From NCBI GenBank assembly GCA_036023115.1, contig JAYKKT010000079.1, forward strand, positions 8,169,501 through 8,233,500: a DNA stretch of 64,000 bases, written 5' to 3'. The position numbers and the translations under genes are program-made. This document shows positions 57,498 to 64,000 of this stretch, piece by piece (position 1 is the stretch's first letter; every line of letters begins with the position of its first letter). Origin of the DNA: Brasenia schreberi. Lineage: Eukaryota > Streptophyta > Magnoliopsida > Nymphaeales > Cabombaceae. The notes under the pieces are model-generated. The model made no database searches. It had not been told where the DNA came from and worked only from the letters and a program-made list of their open reading frames with translations.

Positions 57498-57733
57498 TAG
57501 AGTTTTCGAAACCCTTAAGCCTTGTATGAGTGCCTCATACTCAGCTATGTTGTTGGAACATTCGAAATCTAGGTGAATTGCTATGGGGATCTCACCCTTT
57601 TTAGGGGATATGAGGATGACCTCAGCACCAGCCCCTCGTTGGTTTCGTGCCCCATCGAAGTGCATCTTCCACACTTGGTTTTCGAAAGAGTTTGCCAAAA
57701 TGTGGTTTTGAAAATGGTTTTGCAATATGCCTT
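57498..57733 (-). pseudogene. Tat archaeal-type RNase H fragment, reverse orientation
   Basis: The minus strand reads GILQNHFQNHILA, WKMHFDGARNQRGAGAEVIL and AEYEALIQGLRVSKTL, nearly the same as Tat-2 at 41463-41705 and without its stop. It ends at an abrupt joint near 57498 (after AACTCTA) and is cut by the Tat-3 LTR at 57734. Only 236 bases remain on this side. The rest may lie beyond Tat-3. Confidence 0.92.
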
Positions 57734-60700
57734 TGTAAACACCCCGAAATCCCACGAATTTCTTCAAAAACAACCTGGTTTTATACAAGCAGCCCCAAAG
57801 GGCCATTTTGAGTCTGGAAACCCAGGAGCCTTCCAGACAACCCTGTATATGTGTTTTAAACTTTATCTTTCAAAAACATACAATATAGCTTTTAAAACCT
57901 TTTTAAAACATGTTTTGGAAACCCCGAAGTGGCTTGGCCCGATCAAGACAGGACCAAGAGAGCTAAGAAGAGCCCGGAACCGGAGCACACGTCGAGCCCG
58001 GCACAGCAACTCTTGTATCTGATTCACACCCCCAGGATCTCGAACGTCCAAGACCTTGTTCTTATCAAAATATCATTTGAAGTCATCTCCGGAAGGCAGA
58101 AACGGAGGCGGACGACTATGTTGGCAAAGACCCAACGCAGACGGAGTACTGATGCTGTCAGGCCCCGCACGAATCGTCTGTTTCAAACCCAGCTCGAAGG
58201 AGTCAGAGTTCAGCTTGGATTGGATCTGGACCATATATATCCAGATCCCAATCCAAACCCATATGTGGACTTGGATTTGGATTTGGATCCAGAAATCCAA
58301 TCCAATATCCATATCCATGGCCCACATCACCTTCTCATAAATGGAGGTGGGGCCCACTTGAAATTCACGTGGGATATTGGGCATGAGAGAGAGTGGGGAT
58401 GGAAAATATCAAGAGTGTTGTAATTAAGCTTCACTTGTGTGTCAAGTTTGGGTTTAATCATGTGGGTTAGCCTAATTGAGTGGGTTAAGCTTGTAATTAG
58501 CTAAAACCTAACCTAGGACTGCACCAACATGAGGTGATCAAGGTCTATGGGCCATGCTAAGGGAGCTCCTTTACCTAAACCTAACCCAAAATGCCTAATC
58601 CTAGCCTAAACCCCTAATCCACCCCTAATCTGAACCTAATCACCTAACCCACTTCCCTAATCCCAACCTAATCACCTAACCCACTTCCCTAATCTTTCCC
58701 TAAACCTAGATTAATTTCCCTAATCCTAGCCTAAACCTAGCCTAATCACCTAACCTAGCTCACTAAACCTCACCCTAAAACCCAACCACCTAACCTAGCC
58801 CTAAACCCCTAAACCACCCCTAGCCCACAATCTACCCAAACCCCTAGTTTTCAAAATATCTGGCCCAACCCTTTCCAGCCCACCTTATCTACATACCACC
58901 CTACCTAAACCACCTAACCACTACCCCAAGCCCAGCCCTAACCGACCTACCCATCCCCTATTTAAACCCCCCCCCTTGGGGGCGGGTTTGGCAAGCGGGA
59001 ACCCTCACCTCACCTAGCCGAGACCACTCTCCATCACCTCCGCCTGCTCCACCTGCTCCACCAGCTCTACCTGCACCTCCACCTTCTCTCTTCCATCCAC
59101 CACCACCTCACCCAGCCGGACGCCACAACCTTCACCCAACCGAACCAGTCGAGCACATCCGGCTGCTCTCTCTTCATCCACCGCCTTTCCCCATTCGGTA
59201 AGTACCCTGCACTTTACCTAGCTCCTTCTCTACTCCCTCTCCACTCCCAGCCACCCACCATACCATCACCTTACCTACACAACCACCCCTCGCCGCCACC
59301 ACTCCCACTCGGCCAAACCTTAGCCGCCCAGCCATTTGCCCCCACCTAACTCCCCTCAACTACACCCGACCACCCTATTAGATTTCCTAAGACCTTCCCA
59401 TAACACTCCCTTACACCTACTATCCCCACTATCATCACCTAGCCCCATCACCTAACTAGCTACCTTCCCATACTCCAACCTTAGTCATCCTAGCAGCCCG
59501 CCACCACCACATCTTCCTAGTCGGCCACTCCAACCGACTATTCCTTCATTCGGCCAGTCATCACCATTCCCCTAGGACTCCCATTCGGCCTTCCCCTAAA
59601 CTCCTTTTAGGTCCACCTTCCCTAAACACTCGACTCTCCTAGTGACCCTAAACACTCACTTGGTCCAGCCCCTTTAACCCCCCACATCGAGGCGACATCC
59701 ACTTGCAATCGGCCACCTTTGAGGCGCCTATCCCGCGCCCCACTTGCACCCGGCCAGCACCTTTGTTCACCCACCCTCGCGGAGCTCCCGTTTGCAGCCC
59801 AAGGCGAAGCCCAAGCCTTCGCTCTTACTCCCAAGACCTTAGTAAAGGCCTTATGGCAGTTATATTTGGGTTTCATTTATGTCGTGTGTGTAGTACTTCA
59901 ATTCAAGCACTCTCACACACATTGAGCCTTCGCTCTTACTCCCAAGACCTTAGTCAAGGCCATACTGCAATTTATATTTGGGTTTAATTTCATGTCGTGT
60001 GAGTAAGTCTTTCAATTCAAGCACTTCCACACACATTGAGCCTTCGCTCTTACTCCCAAGACCTTAGTAAAGGCCTTATTGCAGTTATATTTGGGTTTCA
60101 TTTATGTCGTGTGTGTAGTACTTCAATTCAAGCACTCACACACATTGAGCCTTCGCTCTTACTCCCAAGACCTTAGTCAAGGCCATACTGCAATTTATAT
60201 TTGGGTTTAATTTCATGTCGTGTGAGTAAGTCTTTCAATTCAAGCACGCACCCACATTGAGCCTTCGCTCTTATTTGCAAGACCCGAGTAAGGGCTCATA
60301 TACATAATCTATATACATATCTCCCTTCGGTTATTTCCCTTCGGTTATTTCCCTTCAATCATTTCCCTTCAGTATTGTCTTTACATTTCGGGTTTTTCCT
60401 TTGGAGTAGCTTGAGTTTGCATTGCATCTACACCATACCACGAGGTAGGACGCATACTGCATCAAAGCAAGCCCCGCTCGAATTCGCCCACATAGTGGAG
60501 TGTTCATAACACACAAACTAGGTGGCCCAAAAAGGGATAAAAGAAAAGACTTCGGCACGTGCAAATCCACGTGATCTAAAATATGCAATCGCATCTTAAA
60601 GACCCGAAATAGACACCTCGAACCGCTTCGTAGACTTTCTCTCCAAAAACTCGATTTTTGCAAAGCATACAGACTGACCCTTGCGCATCGGTGTAAGAAG

Positions 60701-60887
60701 GTCTGCGACGACAAGAGCTTACTTGCTCACAGTCGCCACGTTTAGAAGTTAGTGTTAAAAATATCTTCGCTAGCATAGGTAAGCTAGCTGGCACGCCCTG
60801 TTTGCATACATAGGCCTTAGACACACGAGAGGATCCGCTCCAAGCCCTGAAAAAGGCGGAAGAGGCGGGGATTTTCGCGCGTCTACA
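57734..60887 (+). repeat. Tat-3 5' LTR (3154 bp)
   Basis: It starts TGTAAACACCCCGAAATCCC and ends TTTTCGCGCGTCTACA. Hairpin block 58216-58300, telomere-like stretch about 58500-58850, TATTTAAA 58959-58966 with a C-tract, and a GGTAAGTACC donor-like word near 59199. The segment between AGCCCAAGCC (59810) and the first monomer is missing compared with the other LTRs. Five monomers run about 59815-60290. Hairpin near 60767. Confidence 0.95.
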
Positions 60888-60891
60888 GAGA

Positions 60892-60911
60892 TTGGCACGC
60901 CCGGTGGGACG
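60892..60911 (+). other. Tat-3 primer binding site (putative)
   Basis: TTGGCACGCCCGGTGGGAC, the cleanest of the three copies, four bases after the LTR end. Confidence 0.6.
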
Positions 60912-60999
60912 TGAGCCTTTCAAAAATCGAGTTTGTAAGTAGAAAGTCTTACGAAAATTTTTGTAAAAAGGTGTCATTTTTAACTTATTTTTCTTTGCT

Positions 61000-61013
61000 T
61001 GTACTTAGGACAT
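61000..61013 (+). promoter_or_regulatory. Acceptor-like site upstream of gag
   Basis: A TTTTTCTTTGCTTGTACTTAG-type pyrimidine tract and AG lie about 25 bases before the gag ATG. The same arrangement precedes gag in Tat-1 (about 29255) and Tat-2 (about 36583). A leader intron is possible but unproven. Confidence 0.3.
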
Positions 61014-61033
61014 TTTGAAAAAGCTTGAAAAGC

Positions 61034-63904
61034 ATGTCAAAATCCAATCCAAGTGAAGTGTCGAGCCAAGGCTCATGCACATCAAGTTCTCACTCTAGGA
61101 GGATTTTCAAAAACAAAATAAAACTAGATGAAATCGAGGACTTGAGAAGGGAGTTTGAGGCCAAAATCGATGCTCTCAGCCAAGAGGCTGAAGTAGGCGA
61201 TTCATGTTCATTGAACGATGAACAAAGGCCTAAAAAGAAATCTGAAAAACCTCGCAAGCAAAAAGAGGCCTCCATAATGGAAGGCAACCAATACCACGAG
61301 TCCTTCACACAAAAGGACCGTAAAGCCCTACAACAGTTGCTAAAAGGGCAGAATAAAGAGAAAAGAAACTACACCCTGTCTGATTTCCTTCCCGTGGACT
61401 ACGAAACAGACAGTAACGATGAAATACTGAACTTCCATCGGTATGATGGCATGGGAGACCCTAGGTCTCACTTGCAGCTTTTCTCACGTCGAGCCCATAA
61501 GAAGAAAAAGGACTCGATGAAATGGGTGTATTGGTTCCCTCTATCCCTTAAAGGCACAGCTGCCAAATGGCTGGCTTCCTACGACTTAAGCCAGTTCGCT
61601 ACTTTTGAAGAGTTAGCGAACTGCTTCATGCAAAGATTTGCACACAACGTAGAAGTCACGCCAACCCTGAATACCTTAAGGGATACAAAGCAAGGCATGA
61701 ACGAAGATGTACATGCCTTCATTATAAGATGGAGGTCGCTTTTGGGCCAAGTGCGAGAGCCCATATCCGAAGGATGCACAGTAATGCTCATCCTGGATAA
61801 TTTCAAAAGCGAGTTAAAAACCCTTCTCTCGCTCCATGAGATTTCAACTTTCCATAAGTTGATCAAAAAGGCCTCCCTTTTCGAAACCAACTTGCGAAAA
61901 GGGACATACGACCACTTATGGAAAGGAAGTGCCGTTCCAAAAACCCGTTTGGAAAAACCCATCGCATATGGGCTACCCACGACGGACAAAGGGGCAAAGC
62001 CCCAGAAAATCACCAATGTCCGGGTGGATCCAAGCATGGCGGGCACTTCTAAAAATTTTGAAAAATTAGAAAATAAGAGGGAACGCAATTTTCAAAAATC
62101 GGTTGAAAAACGGGAGTATACTCCGCTGGGGCAACCTGTGTCGGAGGTCCTAGACCTCTTACTTGCCCAGGGCATGATCGAACTCCCTGAAATCCCCGAA
62201 GGAGTCACTTCCAAAGGGGGGTATTTAAACCGATTTTGCAAGTATCATCGGCTCAAAGGCCATGATACCAAACGCTGCTTCTCTCTTTTAAATAAAATTG
62301 AGAACTTGATAGCAGAATGCCGGCTCCAGGTCACTGCGGAACCTGAGCCACCTCAAGCTATCTTCAAGGAACCCTTTCCCAAACACGCCAGTGGCAGTGG
62401 GAAAGGAAAGGAGGTATGTACCCTCACCATTTCCAAGGAACTAGCGCAAAAGCCAGAACCTGATCGACCTACTTGTGCGCCCATCCTTGTATTATACAAG
62501 AGACCCACCCAAGTCGTCATTCGGGGACCACCAAAAGTGGAAACCCCGGTAAAACCAGTTTTGAAAATCCAAGGTTCTCCTCAGCTCATCCTTAGAGCCA
62601 AGTTTAGCGCGAACCCTAGGCTGGTCGTGGGGGAAGTCACTAGATCCGGGAGGATCTATCAACCCCCGCACCTTCAAGGTGCTCAAAAGGTGGTCAGTGT
62701 GCCTGGCCCCTCAAAAGCATGTATCCCTAGTGGTCTGCCAAAAGCAGATAAGGACAAAGTCATCCTAAATCCTTATGATTTCGAAAACCACCTTTCAAAG
62801 ATTCCTATTCACATGTCTATCCTAGAGCTTATAAAAACCTCGCCTAGGCATAGACTTGTATTAGAGAAAATTCTAGAAAGGGCCAAGGTTGATTCGAACA
62901 TAAGTCCGAAATCCTTGTCTGCCCAAGTGGCATTATTAGGAGCAAAATCGCCCATCACTTTCTCGGAAGATGATGTAGATAGACCCTATGAAACCCATAA
63001 CCAGGCCCTGCATATCGAGGTGGTTCTAAACAACCACTCTCTGGACAGGTGCCTAGTCGATGGTGGAGGAGGGCTCAACATCCTTCCACTTCATGTGGCG
63101 TACAAAATCGGAGTCACCTTGACTTCAGTGAACCCAAGCCCCATCGTTATCACTGGATACGATGGGAATGCGTCTAGACCTTTAGGATCCATCGAACTCC
63201 CAATGGAAACGGGAGGGATCGAACACACGGGGGTGTTCCATCTCTTGGACATCCACCCCCATTATAACCTATTGCTGGGAAGGCCCTGGATACACAGTTT
63301 GTGTGCTGTGCCATCCACCTTCCACAGGTGTGTCAAGATCCCTTTTAGGGACCAAGTCGTAGTGATCCTAGGTGAGAGTCACCCACAGCTTCAGGGGATC
63401 ATAAACTCCCCTTGTTTATCAAGCTCCCAGGCCCATGAGGCTAACCTGGGGCAAATTATGGTTGAGCCACCTCGGCTCGTGTTGAACAACCCTAGGAAGG
63501 TTGTATGTGTGAAGGGGCCACCCAAAGCAAGCCCCCTTCCGACTCTAATCCTCCTAGGAAAACCCAAGCGTTCCCTATTTCCAAAACCCCTAGACAAGAG
63601 GCCATACGAGCCTAATATGGACGATAGCATGTTCCAGGACCACGACTTGTATCCCATCTTTTCAAAAAACAAAAGGTCGTGGAACATGTTATTGAACATG
63701 GGCTACACGCCCTACAAGAGTCTAGGGGCACAAAACCAGGGTCTCCTAGAGCCCATCCTGCCTAGGGCCAACCCAAGCCGATATGGGATCGGCTATACTC
63801 CCCGAATACCGCCGGAGCCACCCCCTGTGACCACCTGGGTCAAGGGTGCCCCGGAGCCTGTCTTAGAAGAAACCTACGATTTAGACCTCCTATTCCGAGT
63901 CTAA
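61034..63904 (+). CDS. Tat-3 gag-protease polyprotein (956 aa, intact frame)
   Basis: I start at the ATG at 61034 (MSKSNPSEVSS), the ATG kept in Tat-1 and Tat-2; the frame also opens nine bases upstream but without ATG. Order: Ser-rich start and a charged, probably coiled-coil stretch (IKLDEIEDLRREFEAKIDAL); gag domain (about residues 135-290, RYDGMGDPRSHLQLFSRRAH ... KWLASYDLSQF); basic linker; zinc motif CKYHRLKGHDTKRC (about residue 405); protease with CLVDGGGGLNILP (about residue 675) and LLLGRPWIHSLCAVPSTFH; conserved tail ending YDLDLLFRV. The only long uninterrupted retroelement frame in the window. Gag forms particles; the aspartic protease matures them. Whether the whole element is intact is unknown. 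Confidence 0.93.
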   Translation: MSKSNPSEVSSQGSCTSSSHSRRIFKNKIKLDEIEDLRREFEAKIDALSQEAEVGDSCSLNDEQRPKKKSEKPRKQKEASIMEGNQYHESFTQKDRKALQQLLKGQNKEKRNYTLSDFLPVDYETDSNDEILNFHRYDGMGDPRSHLQLFSRRAHKKKKDSMKWVYWFPLSLKGTAAKWLASYDLSQFATFEELANCFMQRFAHNVEVTPTLNTLRDTKQGMNEDVHAFIIRWRSLLGQVREPISEGCTVMLILDNFKSELKTLLSLHEISTFHKLIKKASLFETNLRKGTYDHLWKGSAVPKTRLEKPIAYGLPTTDKGAKPQKITNVRVDPSMAGTSKNFEKLENKRERNFQKSVEKREYTPLGQPVSEVLDLLLAQGMIELPEIPEGVTSKGGYLNRFCKYHRLKGHDTKRCFSLLNKIENLIAECRLQVTAEPEPPQAIFKEPFPKHASGSGKGKEVCTLTISKELAQKPEPDRPTCAPILVLYKRPTQVVIRGPPKVETPVKPVLKIQGSPQLILRAKFSANPRLVVGEVTRSGRIYQPPHLQGAQKVVSVPGPSKACIPSGLPKADKDKVILNPYDFENHLSKIPIHMSILELIKTSPRHRLVLEKILERAKVDSNISPKSLSAQVALLGAKSPITFSEDDVDRPYETHNQALHIEVVLNNHSLDRCLVDGGGGLNILPLHVAYKIGVTLTSVNPSPIVITGYDGNASRPLGSIELPMETGGIEHTGVFHLLDIHPHYNLLLGRPWIHSLCAVPSTFHRCVKIPFRDQVVVILGESHPQLQGIINSPCLSSSQAHEANLGQIMVEPPRLVLNNPRKVVCVKGPPKASPLPTLILLGKPKRSLFPKPLDKRPYEPNMDDSMFQDHDLYPIFSKNKRSWNMLLNMGYTPYKSLGAQNQGLLEPILPRANPSRYGIGYTPRIPPEPPPVTTWVKGAPEPVLEETYDLDLLFRV

Positions 63905-63910
63905 CCTGTA

Positions 63911-63927
63911 GTGTTTTCCCTTTGTAG
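63911..63927 (+). promoter_or_regulatory. Putative 3' splice site between gag-protease and pol (Tat-3)
   Basis: GTGTTTTCCCTTTGTAG, the same as in Tat-1 and Tat-2. A donor-like CTAG/GTGAGA occurs at 63371/63372. Joining them would enter the pol frame. Here the pol ATG-ATG has become ATA-ACG, which would matter for re-initiation but not for splicing. A TGA follows near 63993. Confidence 0.45.
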
Positions 63928-64000
63928 GTATAACGGAAGATCCTTTTCTAAAAATACCAAAAACATTTGAAAAACTTAAAATCAGAAAAAATTGAAAAAC

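Larger units (their letters stand above)
57734..64000 (+). mobile_element. Tat-3, Ty3/gypsy Tat-lineage element (3' end outside window)
   Basis: A 5' LTR, primer-site-like motif and complete gag-protease frame are present; pol begins and runs off the window. Inserted into a reverse-oriented Tat fragment. GCCTT (57729-57733) is the expected left target duplication, to be tested at the unseen right end. Confidence 0.93.

Noticed and set aside
57489..57806. Minus-strand gene including the start of the Tat-3 LTR
   Set aside because: The frame is a chance fusion of antisense LTR bases with the RNase H fragment; only 57498-57733 is meaningful.
61579..62088. Long minus-strand frame of 169 codons opposite gag
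   Set aside because: Shadow of the gag-protease frame; broken in the equivalent parts of Tat-1 and Tat-2, and no domain.

Overview
The window is repeat-dense flowering-plant nuclear DNA. It holds Ty1/copia and Ty3/gypsy (Tat-lineage) LTR retrotransposons, tRNA-derived SINE-like repeats and AT/GA microsatellites. I found no complete host gene, no rRNA, no functional tRNA gene and no CRISPR-like array. The Tat elements carry an extra archaeal-type RNase H, which is typical of plant gypsy elements. Nothing in the sequence fixes the species.

Layout from left to right. 1-4936: Copia-1, an old and heavily decayed copia element whose 5' end lies outside the window; gag, RT and RNase H remnants are followed by a 3' LTR that itself carries an AACCGG-rich insert. 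4937-11433: low-copy-looking intergenic DNA with microsatellites, two or three SINE-like repeats and one unassigned exon-like segment. 11434-20839: Copia-A, with both LTRs and a near-perfect target duplication (CAATG/CAACG); its RT is split by a 3.3 kb reverse-oriented solo Tat LTR (15944-19248) flanked by GTGGC. 21169-55534: Copia-B, a relative of Copia-A, split in its RT by Tat-1 (25326-54625, duplication TTGTC). Tat-1 in turn contains Tat-2 (about 32983-47916). The left Tat-1/Tat-2 junction is scrambled, with about 1.2 kb of Tat-1 missing and short filler pieces present. 55535-57733: an old plus-strand Tat remnant abutting a much better preserved 236-bp minus-strand RNase H fragment. 57734-64000: Tat-3, with its 5' LTR and an uninterrupted 956-codon gag-protease frame; pol runs off the window.

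The Tat family has unusually long LTRs (3.15-3.84 kb). Each carries an inverted GGAT/ATCC block, a degenerate telomere-like CCCTAA stretch, a central TATA box followed by a C-tract, a tandem array of about 110-bp monomers and a GCTAGC hairpin near the 3' end. The internal order is primer-site-like motif, gag-protease, then pol in the +1 frame (RT, degenerate gypsy RNase H, intact archaeal-type RNase H, integrase), a 1.2 kb noncoding tail and a polypurine tract. A conserved splice-acceptor-like site lies between gag-protease and pol, and a donor-like site about 0.55 kb upstream would join the two frames in phase. This is the most testable biological point in the window.

History implied by nesting: Copia-B, then Tat-1, then Tat-2. 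The Tat LTR in Copia-A arrived independently and collapsed to a solo LTR. All Copia copies and Tat-1/Tat-2 are broken by stops, frameshifts or deletions. Only the visible part of Tat-3 looks intact.
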